Shown in pieces: positions 28,307 to 37,721 of a stretch of 55,263 nucleotides of DNA. Location of the stretch: the NCBI RefSeq assembly GCF_900207575.1, contig NZ_OAOQ01000010.1:1-55263 (forward strand), read 5' to 3'. The notes under the pieces are model-generated. The model was given only the letters and a program-made list of their open reading frames with translations. It was not told the DNA's origin and searched no databases. The stretch is from Cereibacter ovatus (GTDB lineage: Bacteria; Pseudomonadota; Alphaproteobacteria; Rhodobacterales; Rhodobacteraceae). The stretch's first letter is position 1, and each line of letters begins with the position of its first letter. The translations under genes and the position numbers were made by a program.

Positions 28307-28681
28307 ATGAAGGAACCGAGTGTGAATGTGCTGGGCGGCCCGCTGGAGCCCTGTTCCCGGCTGCCGCTGACCGGGTTTTACCGCAACGGCTGTTGCGACA
28401 CCGGCCCCGAGGATCGCGGCCAGCATACCGTCTGCGCGCTGATGACGGCCGAGTTTCTGGCGATGTCGAAATATCTGGGCAACGACCTGTCGACGCCCCG
28501 GCCCGAGTTCGGCTTTGCCGGCCTGAAGCCCGGCGACCACTGGTGTCTGTGCGCGGGCCGGTTCCTTCAGGCGCATCAGGAAGGTGCCGCGCCACAGGTC
28601 CGGCTGGCGGCAACCCACCGCCGCACGCTGGAGGTGGTGCCGCTGGATGCGCTGATGCTTTACGCCACTGACGCGCCCTGA
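28307..28681 (+). CDS. DUF2237 family protein
   Basis: The 124-residue cytoplasmic protein matches DUF2237: NVLGGPLEPC at the start, GFYRNGCCDTGPEDRGQHTV in the middle, then DHWCLCAGRF and a C-terminal LEVVPLDAL. Conserved Cys residues suggest metal binding or redox chemistry, but no function is established to my knowledge. AAGGAG (28295-28300) lies 6 bases before ATG 28307. It diverges from puuD across a 145-base gap and is followed by the histidine kinase gene. Confidence 0.85.
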   Translation: MKEPSVNVLGGPLEPCSRLPLTGFYRNGCCDTGPEDRGQHTVCALMTAEFLAMSKYLGNDLSTPRPEFGFAGLKPGDHWCLCAGRFLQAHQEGAAPQVRLAATHRRTLEVVPLDALMLYATDAP

Positions 28682-28756
28682 CCGGCGCCGCAGGCGGGGC
28701 AGGCCTGTCGCGCCGCACCGAAAGTCTTTCCCCGCCCGTCGGAGATGCGCCGCAGC

Positions 28757-30325
28757 ATGAACAGCAGGCAGTTCCTGATCCTCAGATATGGCAGCCTTGC
28801 GCTGGCGTTGACCGGCATGGTTCTGTGGTCCGGCTGGTCGTGGAAGGACCAGTTGCGCGTTCACCGCGAAGAAGGGCTGGGCAAGGCCCGTCTTATGGCG
28901 CTTTACATGGAGCGTCTGGTTCAGACCCAGATCATCCTGGGGCAGGCTGCGGTGCGCCATGGCGCGGGGCAGGGGCCGGACAGCCCGACCGGGCAGCGGT
29001 TCTCCGACTTTCTGACCGATGTGCAATCGGCGCAGGACGGCTCGCGCGGGGTGGCGATCTATGCCCGCGACGGCCGGCTGATCGCCGCCAGCCGCGATTT
29101 CCCGCCCGATCTGCATCCGCCCGTGGCCGATTATGTTCAGGCCATCGACGGCGGCTGGCCGTTGATGACCGATCGGCTGACCACCGCCGCCCCGCATCGC
29201 GACCTGATCCTGATCGCGGCCCCTGTCGGGGTGGGCGATTTCAACGGGCTGTTCCTGTCCGCGCTTGATCTGCGGGTGATCCACCGCTTCCTTGCAGGCA
29301 TCGCGCGCGACGAGAACGAGGCCGCCTCGATTCTGCGGGCGGACGGAATGTTGCTGTTGCGCCGCGACCTGACGGGTCCGGTCATGCTGGGGGCCGACAC
29401 CCGCGCGGTGCAAGAGATCACCCAAAGCGATTCCGGCGGTTTCCGCACCGTTGCCGTCACCGACAATATCGAACGGCTTTATTCCTATGTCCGTGTCGAC
29501 GGGCTGCCGCTTTATGTGAATCACGGCATCCCGGTCGCGACCATCCGGGCCAGCTGGCTGATGCGGGCGCTGCCGGGCTGGCTGTTTCTTGGCACGCTGG
29601 GCCTGTTCAGCTTCACGCTGGCCGGCCGCGTTCAGCGCAGCATCCGCGCCAACCTTCTGGCGCAGGCGATGCGCGAACAGCTTGCCGCGACCGAGCGTCT
29701 GGCCGAACAGCGCGCCCAGCTGATGCAAGAGCTGAACCACCGGGTGAAGAACAACCTCGCCACGATTTCCAGCCTGATAAATCTGCAATTGCGGCGCACG
29801 GGAACGGTGGATGTGGCCGATCTGAAGGCCCGGCTTGAGGCGATCGCCGAAGTTCACGGGCTGCTGCTGGGATCGGGCGACGATCAGCGCGTCGATCTGG
29901 GGCAACTGATCGCGCGGCTGTCGCAAAGCCCCGCGCTTGTGCCGCCCGAACGCGGGATCACGGTGGACCGCACTCTTCAGGCCGGGATCGTCGCGGGGTC
30001 CGATACTGCGGTGCCGCTGGCGCTGATCCTGTCGGAACTGCTGACCAATGCGGTCAAATATGCCTTTCCCGACGACCGCGCGGGCACCATCCGTCTGGGT
30101 CTGGTTCGGGATGGCGACCGGGGGGCGCTGCTGATCGTGGCAGATGACGGGATCGGCACGCCCACTGTCACCGACCGCCGGTCGGGGCTGAACATCGTCG
30201 ACGCGCTGGCCCGCCAGATGGATGCCCGGCTGGATCGCCGGACCGACGCGGGCACCGAATACCGGCTTGCCTTCCCGCTGCCCGAGCCTGCGGTCCTGAC
30301 CTTCCCGCTGCGCGAGGCGGGCTGA
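28757..30325 (+). CDS. Membrane sensor histidine kinase, HisKA_2/HWE type
   Basis: The protein is about 522 residues. Membrane helices near residues 8-28 and 268-290 enclose a periplasmic sensor region of about 235 residues that resembles a Cache-type domain. The cytoplasmic part has the HisKA_2 phosphorylation box MQELNHRVKNNLATISSL and an ATPase domain with ILSELLTNAVKYAF and ADDGIG. Such kinases usually work with single-domain or atypical response regulators in general stress control. No partner regulator is adjacent. GGAG at 28741-28744 abuts the ATG at 28745, so the in-frame ATG at 28757 is preferred, although the spacing (12) is long. The ligand cannot be inferred. Confidence 0.85.
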   Translation: MNSRQFLILRYGSLALALTGMVLWSGWSWKDQLRVHREEGLGKARLMALYMERLVQTQIILGQAAVRHGAGQGPDSPTGQRFSDFLTDVQSAQDGSRGVAIYARDGRLIAASRDFPPDLHPPVADYVQAIDGGWPLMTDRLTTAAPHRDLILIAAPVGVGDFNGLFLSALDLRVIHRFLAGIARDENEAASILRADGMLLLRRDLTGPVMLGADTRAVQEITQSDSGGFRTVAVTDNIERLYSYVRVDGLPLYVNHGIPVATIRASWLMRALPGWLFLGTLGLFSFTLAGRVQRSIRANLLAQAMREQLAATERLAEQRAQLMQELNHRVKNNLATISSLINLQLRRTGTVDVADLKARLEAIAEVHGLLLGSGDDQRVDLGQLIARLSQSPALVPPERGITVDRTLQAGIVAGSDTAVPLALILSELLTNAVKYAFPDDRAGTIRLGLVRDGDRGALLIVADDGIGTPTVTDRRSGLNIVDALARQMDARLDRRTDAGTEYRLAFPLPEPAVLTFPLREAG

Positions 30326-30480
30326 ACCCGCCCGCCGATCTGTGGTCGACCGACCCGGCGCCGGGGGCTGCTGCCTGTGGCAAATGGCGCGCGGATCGCG
30401 CGGTGGTGTCATAAAACCTTGGCCGTCATCGGACATAGCAGGGCGCAGGCCAAGGACGGCCTGAAGCAACGGAGCTTCCC

Positions 30481-31281
30481 ATGCGCTACGCCTTTCCGAC
30501 CCCTCGGCGTCACCGCAGCCTGTTCCTGTCGGATCTGCATCTGGGCGCGCGTGGCTGCCGCGCCGACCGCCTGCTGGATTTCCTGCGCGCCAATACCGCC
30601 GCCGAGATCTTTCTGGTGGGCGACATCCTTGACCTGTGGCACCCGCCCTTCCCGCAATGGGGCAGCGCACAGGATCAGGTGCTGGCGCTGCTGTTTCGCC
30701 GCGCGCAGCAGGGCACGCGGATCACCTATCTGACCGGCAACCACGACACCTCGATGCGGCTGTATCTGGGCGATCATCTGGAACGCATCACCGTGGCCGA
30801 AGAAGCGGTGCACAAGGCCGCCGATGGCCGGCGCTATCTGGTGATCCATGGCGACGTGGCCGATGCGCGTATCCTGCGCTGGCACCTGCTGACCCGGCTG
30901 GGCAGCCGTCTGGACTGGGCGCTGCGGCATCTGGATGACCGGCTGAAGCGTCTGCGCCGCACCGCCGCCCCCGAAAGCCGCAGCCTGATCGAAGCGTTGT
31001 TGGCGGGCGTCACGCAGGCCATGGCGCTGGGAACCGGATACGAGGCGCGTCTGATCGCGCGGGCAAAGCGGGCCGGGTGTGACGGCGTGATCTGCGGCCA
31101 TTTCCACAAGCCCGCGCTGCATGACCACCACGGTCTGACCTATGCCAATTGCGGCGACTGGGTCGACAGCTTCACCGCGCTGGCCGAGGACGCCGATGGC
31201 CGGCTGAGCCTGCTCAGCCATGACGCCGAACCGGCCGAGGCGCCCGCGCCCGACCTTGCCCCTGCCAGAGGTTTCGCATGA
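30481..31281 (+). CDS. LpxH-like metallophosphoesterase
   Basis: The 266-residue protein carries the calcineurin-like metal motifs in order: SDLHLG, VGDILD, GNHD, IHGD and GHFHKP. This is the pattern of UDP-2,3-diacylglucosamine hydrolases and of relatives that hydrolyse other pyrophosphates. Rhodobacterales commonly rely on LpxI for the lipid A step, so this gene may act on another lipid or nucleotide-sugar pyrophosphate; that is inference from memory. It is first of four genes with overlapping stops and starts (GT21-like, membrane protein, GT2), and it overlaps the next gene by four bases (31278-31281). The context points to glycolipid synthesis. Confidence 0.8.
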   Translation: MRYAFPTPRRHRSLFLSDLHLGARGCRADRLLDFLRANTAAEIFLVGDILDLWHPPFPQWGSAQDQVLALLFRRAQQGTRITYLTGNHDTSMRLYLGDHLERITVAEEAVHKAADGRRYLVIHGDVADARILRWHLLTRLGSRLDWALRHLDDRLKRLRRTAAPESRSLIEALLAGVTQAMALGTGYEARLIARAKRAGCDGVICGHFHKPALHDHHGLTYANCGDWVDSFTALAEDADGRLSLLSHDAEPAEAPAPDLAPARGFA

Positions 31282-32366
31282 TCCTTCCCGTTACCGCGGC
31301 CGGCCTGTTGCTGGCGCTGCATCTGGTCTCGGTCGTTCTGGCGCTGCGGCACGGGCAGCGGCGGGGCAATGCCCCGCCCGACATGCCGCCGTTTCTGTGC
31401 CTGTTGCGCCCGGTCTGCGGTCTTGACCGCTTCGACCTTGAAACGCTTGAAACCAGTTTCGGGCTGGACTGGCCCGATTACGAGATCCTGTTCTGCGCCG
31501 CGCATGAGACCGATCCGGCGGTTCCTGCGCTGCGCGCGATGATCGCACGCCACCCCGGCGCCCGTGCCCGCCTGCTGATCGGCGAGGACCGGATCAGCGC
31601 CAACCCCAAGCTGAACAACATGGCCAAGGGCTGGGCCGCGACCCGCGCCGACTGGATCGTGATGGCGGATGCCAATCTGGCACTGCCGCGCGACTATCTG
31701 CGCACGCTTTGGGCCTGCTGGCGACCCGGAACCGGCATGGTGACCTCGCCGCCTGCGGGCATCCGCCCCGAAGGGCTGTGGGGCGCGGTCGAGGCCGCGT
31801 TCCTGAATGGGATGCAGGCGCGCTGGCAACTGTCGGCAGATCAGGTGGGCCATGGCCATGCGCAGGGCAAGACCCTGTTTCTGCACCGGGATCTGCTGGA
31901 CCGGCAGGGCGGGCTTGCCGTTCTTGGCCGCGATCTGGCCGAGGATGCGGCCGCGACCAAGATCGTGCGCGAGGCGGGGCTGACCGTGCGCCTTGCGCCG
32001 CGGCCCTTCGGCCAGCCGATCGGCCGACGCAGCCTGCGCGCGGTCTGGGGCCGGCAGTTGCGCTGGTCGCGCATCCGCCGGCAGGGTTTTCCGGGGCTGT
32101 TCGCGCTGGAGCCGCTGGCCGGCCCGGTGCTGCCGCTGCTGGCGCTGCTCTTGCATCAACCGGCGCTGGCGGTGCCGTTTCTTGGGCTTTGGTATGGCGC
32201 GGAATGGGCGCTGTGCCGGGCGATGGGCTGGCCCGCGGGCCCACGCGATCTTGTGGCCTCGATGTTGCGCGATGCGGCACTGCTGCCCTTGTGGGCCGCC
32301 ACCTTCCTGCGCAGCGGGTTCGAGTGGCGCGGCACCGCGATGGCGCCGCAGGCGGCCGCGCGATGA
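31278..32366 (+). CDS. Membrane-anchored glycosyltransferase, ceramide glucosyltransferase-like (GT21)
   Basis: The 362-residue protein has an N-terminal helix (VTAAGLLLALHLVSVVLAL), then a GT-A domain: RPVCGLDRFDLETLETSF, SANPKLNNMAKG, DANLALPRDYL (metal-binding Asp region), a catalytic D in GRDLAEDAAATK, and RQLRW near residue 257, the (Q/R)xxRW signature of processive and ceramide-type glucosyltransferases. Two or three C-terminal hydrophobic helices follow. This is the layout of GT21 enzymes that add a sugar from a nucleotide sugar to a lipid at the inner membrane. The acceptor (ceramide, diacylglycerol or other) is not resolved. It overlaps both neighbours by four bases. Confidence 0.8.
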   Translation: MILPVTAAGLLLALHLVSVVLALRHGQRRGNAPPDMPPFLCLLRPVCGLDRFDLETLETSFGLDWPDYEILFCAAHETDPAVPALRAMIARHPGARARLLIGEDRISANPKLNNMAKGWAATRADWIVMADANLALPRDYLRTLWACWRPGTGMVTSPPAGIRPEGLWGAVEAAFLNGMQARWQLSADQVGHGHAQGKTLFLHRDLLDRQGGLAVLGRDLAEDAAATKIVREAGLTVRLAPRPFGQPIGRRSLRAVWGRQLRWSRIRRQGFPGLFALEPLAGPVLPLLALLLHQPALAVPFLGLWYGAEWALCRAMGWPAGPRDLVASMLRDAALLPLWAATFLRSGFEWRGTAMAPQAAAR

Positions 32367-32917
32367 TCGATGCCGAGATCGCCCTGTCGCTTCTGGCCGC
32401 GCATGGCGTCGCGCTGGTGGCGCCGCTGGCGCTGATCGAAGGGCCGATCGTGACCATCCTTGCCGCATGGCTGGCGCAGCGCGGGGTGCTGGATGTGGGC
32501 GCGGTCACGGTCACGGTGATCCTCGCCGATCTGCTGGGCGATGCGCTGCTTTACGCGGCCGGCCGCCACGGCGGGCGGGCGGTGCTGCGCGTGCTGCGGC
32601 TGGGCGATGCGCAGGTTGACACGCTGGCGCTGTCGCTGCGGGCACGGGCGCCGGCGCTGCTGATCGGGGCCAAGCTGACCCATGCCGCGGGCGCCGCGGT
32701 GCTGTTTGCCGCTGGCGCCGCGCATGTGCCTTTCGGGCTGTTCATGGCCTGCAACCTTGCGGCCACCCTTCCGAAAAGTCTGGGCTTTGTGCTGCTTGGC
32801 TGGTGGTTCGGCGAGGCCCATGCCCGTCTTGGCGGCTGGATCGGCTGGGTGGCCCTTGGCCTGACCCTGCTGGCCGCCCTTCTGTTCATCCTGTTCCGAC
32901 GGAGATCCTGCCTGTGA
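32363..32917 (+). CDS. DedA/VTT-like small membrane protein
   Basis: The 184-residue protein has four to five hydrophobic segments and an early APLALIEGPIVTILAAWLA stretch like the re-entrant GPxxPxxP-type region of DedA/VTT proteins. DedA-type proteins act as lipid scramblases or flippases (undecaprenyl phosphate, phosphatidylethanolamine). In this operon it could move the glycolipid made by the flanking transferases, which is an inference from context. The start overlaps the previous stop (ATGA at 32363-32366), and its stop overlaps the GTG of the next gene. Confidence 0.6.
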   Translation: MIDAEIALSLLAAHGVALVAPLALIEGPIVTILAAWLAQRGVLDVGAVTVTVILADLLGDALLYAAGRHGGRAVLRVLRLGDAQVDTLALSLRARAPALLIGAKLTHAAGAAVLFAAGAAHVPFGLFMACNLAATLPKSLGFVLLGWWFGEAHARLGGWIGWVALGLTLLAALLFILFRRRSCL

Positions 32918-33657
32918 CCCTTCCCGGCGTTGCCTGCCTTGTTCCGGCCTTCAACGAGGCCGACCGGATCGGCCCCGTTCTGGCCGCCGTGCTTCAGAAC
33001 CGCCTTGTGGACGAGGTGATCGTGATCGACGACGCCTCGCAGGACGGCACCGCCGAGGTGGCCCGCGCCGCGGGCGCCCGCGTGCTGCGCCAGCCGGTGA
33101 ATGGCGGCAAAAGTGCCGCCATCGCCGCGGGCATTGCCGCCACCCGCGCGCCGCTGCTGATGTTGCTGGATGCCGATCTTCAGGGCCTTCGGTCCGATCA
33201 TCTGACCGCGCTGCTCGCCCCGGTCCTGATGGCCGAGGCCGAGGCCAGCCTGAGCCTGCGGGCCAATGCGCCCTGGGCGTGGCGTCTGGCCGGGATCGAC
33301 TACATCTCGGGCGAGAGGGTGGTGCCGCGCGCCATGCTGGCGCATCGGCTGGACGAGATCGCAGCCCTGCCCCGCTTCGGGCTGGAGGTCTGGCTGAACG
33401 CGCGCTGGATCGCGGCCGGCACGCGGCTGGCGGTGGTGGACCTGCCCGGCGTCGAAAGCCCGGCCAAGGCCGCCAAGCGTGGGCTGGCGCGCGGGCTGCT
33501 GGCCGATGCGGCGATGATGGCGGACATATTCCGCACCATTCCCCCGCACCGGGCGCTGCACCAGATCCGTGCCCTGCGGCGACAGGCCGGCCTGCCCGGC
33601 CCCTGGGCCGATGGCCGCCGATCGTTGCCGCTTCGGCATCAATTCTTCTGGGGCTAG
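32914..33657 (+). CDS. Family 2 glycosyltransferase
   Basis: The 247-residue protein has a GT2 GT-A domain: VPAFNEADRIGPVLAA for nucleotide binding, VIVIDDASQDGTAEV, NGGKSAAIAAG and LLDADLQGL (DxD-like). No membrane helix is seen. It starts with GTG 32914 overlapping the previous stop (GTGA), with GGAG 9 bases upstream. It is the last gene of the cassette and is followed by a terminator. It probably adds a second sugar, or acts as a polyprenyl-phosphate sugar synthase. Confidence 0.8.
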   Translation: MTLPGVACLVPAFNEADRIGPVLAAVLQNRLVDEVIVIDDASQDGTAEVARAAGARVLRQPVNGGKSAAIAAGIAATRAPLLMLLDADLQGLRSDHLTALLAPVLMAEAEASLSLRANAPWAWRLAGIDYISGERVVPRAMLAHRLDEIAALPRFGLEVWLNARWIAAGTRLAVVDLPGVESPAKAAKRGLARGLLADAAMMADIFRTIPPHRALHQIRALRRQAGLPGPWADGRRSLPLRHQFFWG

Positions 33658-33707
33658 GCCGCGGCTTCGGCCCGATGTCGTGCCGCCTGCCTGTGTCCTG
33701 ACGCTTT

Positions 33708-33740
33708 GCCCCCGGCCTGTCGCGCCGGGGGCTTTGCTGT
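33708..33740 (+). terminator. Terminator of the glycolipid cassette
   Basis: GCCCCCGGC (33708-33716) and GCCGGGGGC (33724-33732) form a perfect 9-bp stem with a 7-base loop, followed by TTTGCTGTTT. It lies 51 bases past the GT2 stop codon and should end the 30481-33657 operon before the GTPase cluster. Confidence 0.8.
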
Positions 33741-34139
33741 TTCTCTGGTGGCCTTTTCCGGGCAGTCCCGTCGGTCCGCCGATCAGGCTGGCCACGGCAT
33801 CCACCCCGACCGCACGCCGCCCCGACGGCATTTCCGAATCGTTTCCAGATACTTGGCCTTTTGCGGCGGCCGTTGCCGCGCCCGGCCCGAAATACGGCAA
33901 AAACATGGCGCCGGTTTCCCGGTTGCGGTGGAAACCCTGACTCTTGATGCGGTTGCGGGGTGGCGGCGGCCCCGGGGGCTGCCTTCAAGCGTCCACAAAT
34001 TGCCCGGTGGTCGCACAAATTGCAGCACATTGTCCCTGAATGATCGACGGGACAGGACGCGGCGAAGGTGCCGCCCGACGGAACCCGTCGATGGCGGGTT
34101 GCGTGTCAGGCGACGGACTGCTGGGTGTGGGGATTGGAC
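33741..34139. other. Intergenic region with promoter of the GTPase cluster
   Basis: About 400 bases without a credible gene on either strand lie between the cassette terminator and the first dynamin-like gene. The composition is slightly less GC-rich around 33800-34050 (for example TTGCACAAATTGCAGCACATTG at 34008-34030), which is where I would expect the promoter. No operator was identified. Confidence 0.4.
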
Positions 34140-36152
34140 GTGCGCGATTTTGCTGAACGGGACGATGTCGTGCCTCCGGGCAATCCGGAAGGTTTTGGCG
34201 AACTCGAAGCCTGCTGGGACGGGTTGAACCGGATCAGGGCGGCACTGGCCGATCTGTCCGCAGATGCGGCCCCCACGCTGCGGGCCGAGTTGGAACGGAT
34301 TGTCGAACGGATCGACGCGTTCGAACCCTCGGTCAGCATTCTGGGACAGGTCAAGGCGGGCAAAAGCACGCTTCTGAACGCGATGCTGGGCCAGCCGGGT
34401 CTGCTGCCGTCGGATGTGAATCCCTGGACATCGGTCATCACCAACGTTCACCTGAACTCGCCCCGGCGCCCGGCCGACATCCGGGCGCTGTTCCGTTTCT
34501 TTGACGCGCTGGAATGGGACCGGCTGGTGACGACCGGCGGCCGTCTGGGCGAGATGGCCCAACGCGCGGGCTTCGCCGCCGAGGCCGACCAGATCCGCAG
34601 TCAGGTCATGCAGATGCGCGCCGCGACCGAGGGCCGGCTTGGCTCTGCCTTCGAGGATCTGCTGGGCACCAGCCACGCCTTTCCGATCCTCAGCCGCGAG
34701 GTGATCGACCGCTATATCTGCTATGGCGATGCCGGCGACGACAGGGGCCGCGCGCAGGGCTTTTATGCTGACATCACCAAGACGGCGGATCTGTATATCG
34801 ACCTGCCGGGCTATCCGAAGAACCTGTGCATCCGCGACACGCCCGGCGTGAACGACACGTTCATGATGCGCGAACAGATCACCATCAACGCGATCAGCGA
34901 AAGCCGGGTCTGCGTGATCGTGCTGTCGGCGCATCAGGCGCTGTCGACGATGGACATGGCGCTGTTGCGCATCATCGGCAACGTCGAGGCGCGCGAGATC
35001 CTGATCTTCGTCAACCGCATCGACGAACTTCCCGACCCGGTGGCCCAGACCGTCGAGATCGAGGCCTCGATCCGCCGCACGCTGGCGCGGGCTGGCGTGG
35101 GCGAGGGGCTGACGATCCTGTTCGGCAGCGCGCATTGGGCGATGCGGTCGCTGGAAGACACCTGCGACGCGCTTCCCGCCGACAGCCGTCATGCGCTGGC
35201 CCGCTGGGCCGCGGCGCGGGCGGACTGTGCCCCGGCCGACCTGTTCGGGCCGCGGCTGCGCCAGATCGCCTATGACGCCTCGGGGGTGCCGGATCTGCAC
35301 CGCGCGGTGGCCCGGCGTGTGGTCGAAGGTCCGGGGCGGGCGATGCTGGCCGACATCCAGTCGGTCGCCGGCAACGTCATCTCGGAAGTCGAGACGGTGG
35401 ATATCGTCGCGCGCAGCGGCGGCCTTGCCGCGGCCGAGATCGACCGCGCCGCCATCGAGGCCCGCGCCGCCGCCATCGGCCGCGCCTGCGACGATCGCCT
35501 TCGCACTGTCGCCGCCGACAGTGCCGCCGCGCTGACCGAACGTCTGCGCCGTGCGCAGGATCAGTTCGTCGATGGTGCCATCGGCTCGCTGGCGGCCCAT
35601 ATCGCCGCCTATGGCGAGGCCGAGGGCTGGCGCTGCGATCCCACCACCCTGCGGATGATGATCCGTTCGGCCTATATGACGGCCTGCAAGACGCTGCGCA
35701 GCGGTCTGACCGACGCCGCGACCGAGGCCGCCGAAGCCTATGGCCGGCTGATCTGTCAGGATCTGCGCGTCCCCGAAGGCAGTGTGGCGATCCATCTGCC
35801 CACCGGCCCGGCGCCCCATGCGCCGGGGATCATCGCGCAGACCATCGCGCTGGACATGCAGACCTCGTGGTGGCGGCGCTTCTTCCTGCGGCGCGGCTCG
35901 CCCGAGGATCGCGCGCGGCGCTATCGCGCGGTGATTCTGGCCGAAACCAACCCCCTGATCGAAGATGTCGGCGGCGAGACCTTTGCCGCCTTCGCCGGGC
36001 AGGTCACCGCCGCCGGGCGCGACTTCTGCACCCGGCAGGAAGATTTCGTCCGGGCGGTGCTGGATGCGATGCAGCGCCCTGCCACCGATGAGAGCCTGCT
36101 GGCCGGCATGGCACAGGCGCTGGATGACATGAGCAATAGGGGAGCCGCATGA
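34140..36152 (+). CDS. Dynamin-like large GTPase A
   Basis: This protein is about 670 residues. The GTPase domain has P-loop GQVKAGKST (about 69-77), G2 region PSDVNPWTSVITN, G3 DTPGVND (about 233) and G4 NRID (about 292). After it come long helices (about 380-660), as in bacterial dynamin-like proteins, with a Trp/Arg-rich patch SWWRRFFLRRGS near residue 576 that could touch membrane. Strict bacterial dynamins fuse or tubulate membranes with GTP. The start is uncertain: GTG 34140 is chosen because GGGGA lies 6 bases upstream; GTG 34068 and 34125 are alternatives. Its stop overlaps the ATG of the next GTPase (36149-36152). It is clearly paralogous to the gene at 37722. Confidence 0.82.
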   Translation: MRDFAERDDVVPPGNPEGFGELEACWDGLNRIRAALADLSADAAPTLRAELERIVERIDAFEPSVSILGQVKAGKSTLLNAMLGQPGLLPSDVNPWTSVITNVHLNSPRRPADIRALFRFFDALEWDRLVTTGGRLGEMAQRAGFAAEADQIRSQVMQMRAATEGRLGSAFEDLLGTSHAFPILSREVIDRYICYGDAGDDRGRAQGFYADITKTADLYIDLPGYPKNLCIRDTPGVNDTFMMREQITINAISESRVCVIVLSAHQALSTMDMALLRIIGNVEAREILIFVNRIDELPDPVAQTVEIEASIRRTLARAGVGEGLTILFGSAHWAMRSLEDTCDALPADSRHALARWAAARADCAPADLFGPRLRQIAYDASGVPDLHRAVARRVVEGPGRAMLADIQSVAGNVISEVETVDIVARSGGLAAAEIDRAAIEARAAAIGRACDDRLRTVAADSAAALTERLRRAQDQFVDGAIGSLAAHIAAYGEAEGWRCDPTTLRMMIRSAYMTACKTLRSGLTDAATEAAEAYGRLICQDLRVPEGSVAIHLPTGPAPHAPGIIAQTIALDMQTSWWRRFFLRRGSPEDRARRYRAVILAETNPLIEDVGGETFAAFAGQVTAAGRDFCTRQEDFVRAVLDAMQRPATDESLLAGMAQALDDMSNRGAA

Positions 36153-37717
36153 CCGTGCCTCTGGAACTGACGCAACTCGTGTCCGATTTCGATCCCGCGC
36201 GCGGGGCGTCACGGCCGCGCATCATGGTCGCGGGCGAGTTCAGCTCGGGCAAGACGCGGCTGGTGAACGCGCTTCTGGGCGAAGACCTGCTGCCGTCGGC
36301 GGTCACCTCGACCTCGCTGCCGCCGATCTGGATCACCCACGGCGAAGGCCGGCCGGAATGTATCGGCACGGATGGGCGTGCCCGCAGCTTCGACAGCGTA
36401 CTGGCGCTGGTCGATCATGTGCTGGGCGGCGATCTGGAAGCCATCCACCATTGCCGCATCCCGCATCACAGCCCGGTTCTGCTGCATTTCGATCTGATCG
36501 ACACCCCCGGCAATTCCGATCCGAACATCCCCGCCGCCTGCTGGGAACGGATCGTGGGTCATGCCGACATGATCCTGTGGTGTTCGAACGTGGTTCAGGC
36601 CTGGCGCCAAAGCGAGAAATCCGCCTGGCTGGCCATCCCGGCCGAGGTCGCGGCGCAAAGCCATCTGGTGCTGTCCCATGCCGATCGGCTGACCGATCCG
36701 CTGGACCGCGAAAAGGTCATGCGCCGCGTGTCCCACGAGGCCGAGGGCCTTTTCGGTGCGATCCACATGGCGTCGTTCCTGTCGGATGCCGATACCGGCA
36801 CGCTGCTTGAGGCGCTGAAACAGGCCGCGCAGAACCTGCCCAGCCGTCCCTCGCGGCCCTTCGTGCGCGTTGTGGGCGAAGCGCAAGACATTGGCGCTGC
36901 ACCGGACGAGGCCGTGCGGATCGCCCCGCGCCGCATTCGCGTCCGGCCGGTGCCGGGGCGCCCGCTGCTCTTGGTGCCGTCCGAGGCTGAGACCGATCCC
37001 GTGGCCGATGATCCGACGCCGGCGGCCGAGGCCCCCGACCTGTCGCCCATGGGTGTCCCCGAGGCCGACCCCCTGACGGCGGCGCTGGACGCGCCGGACG
37101 CGCTCGAGGATCTGGTGAAGCTGCCGCTGGACGAATTCCTGTTGCGCCGGACGCCGACCCCGCAGCCCACAGCGGCGCCTGCGCCCAAGGACGAGGCCAA
37201 CGACGATTTTCTGGCGCTGCTGCGTGTGGCCATCGACTCGGCCGATGCCGACGATCCGGCACCCCCGACTGTCGCCTTGGACGCCGCGCCCGAAGCCGGG
37301 ATGCCATCAACGGTCGAGGCCGAACCGGCGCCGCAGCCGATGGCCGAGCCCGTCCCGGAACCGATGGCCGAAGCCGTGACCGCGCCGGAAGCGCCCGTGC
37401 CTTTGTCTGTCGCGGATGCCGTGGGCGAAGCGGCACCTGTTCCGGCTGCCGCCGCGCCGCAGCCGGTTTTCGCACCCCAGCCCGAGGTTGCGATGGCGCC
37501 GGCCCGTCCGCGCCAGCCGGCGCCGGCGTTCGGCCCGGCGCAGATGCTCTGGGCCCGGATCGAGCCGACGCTTGATCTTGACGACCCGGATTCGATCCTT
37601 GACGGTATCGAAAGACTTGTCGCCGAGCTTGACCTTGGCTGGGCTCAGGCCGCGATGGCGCAGGGCCAGCCGGTCCGTCGCCGCCGCGATGCGCGGGCTG
37701 CCGGCACGCAGGACTGA
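36149..37717 (+). CDS. Small GTPase B with long Pro/Ala/Glu-rich tail
   Basis: This 522-residue protein has a compact GTPase domain in residues 1-235: P-loop GEFSSGKT (29-36), G3 DTPGNSD (118-124) and SHAD (176-179) in the place of the G4 N/TKxD. Residues about 245-480 are Pro/Ala/Glu-rich and probably disordered. A short conserved-looking helical end follows at about 484-512 (AQMLWARIEPTLDLDDPDSI). It shares QAWRxSEK (about 150-157) with the GTPase encoded at 39862, so the two are paralogues. The start is coupled to the dynamin-like gene by an ATGA overlap, and the next dynamin-like gene begins four bases after the stop. Its partner is probably one of those proteins. Confidence 0.75.
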   Translation: MTVPLELTQLVSDFDPARGASRPRIMVAGEFSSGKTRLVNALLGEDLLPSAVTSTSLPPIWITHGEGRPECIGTDGRARSFDSVLALVDHVLGGDLEAIHHCRIPHHSPVLLHFDLIDTPGNSDPNIPAACWERIVGHADMILWCSNVVQAWRQSEKSAWLAIPAEVAAQSHLVLSHADRLTDPLDREKVMRRVSHEAEGLFGAIHMASFLSDADTGTLLEALKQAAQNLPSRPSRPFVRVVGEAQDIGAAPDEAVRIAPRRIRVRPVPGRPLLLVPSEAETDPVADDPTPAAEAPDLSPMGVPEADPLTAALDAPDALEDLVKLPLDEFLLRRTPTPQPTAAPAPKDEANDDFLALLRVAIDSADADDPAPPTVALDAAPEAGMPSTVEAEPAPQPMAEPVPEPMAEAVTAPEAPVPLSVADAVGEAAPVPAAAAPQPVFAPQPEVAMAPARPRQPAPAFGPAQMLWARIEPTLDLDDPDSILDGIERLVAELDLGWAQAAMAQGQPVRRRRDARAAGTQD

Positions 37718-37721
37718 GTCG

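Noticed and set aside
27749-30670. Long minus-strand open frame (973 codons) across puuD, DUF2237 and the histidine kinase
   Set aside because: Crosses genes on both strands and has only low-complexity translation.
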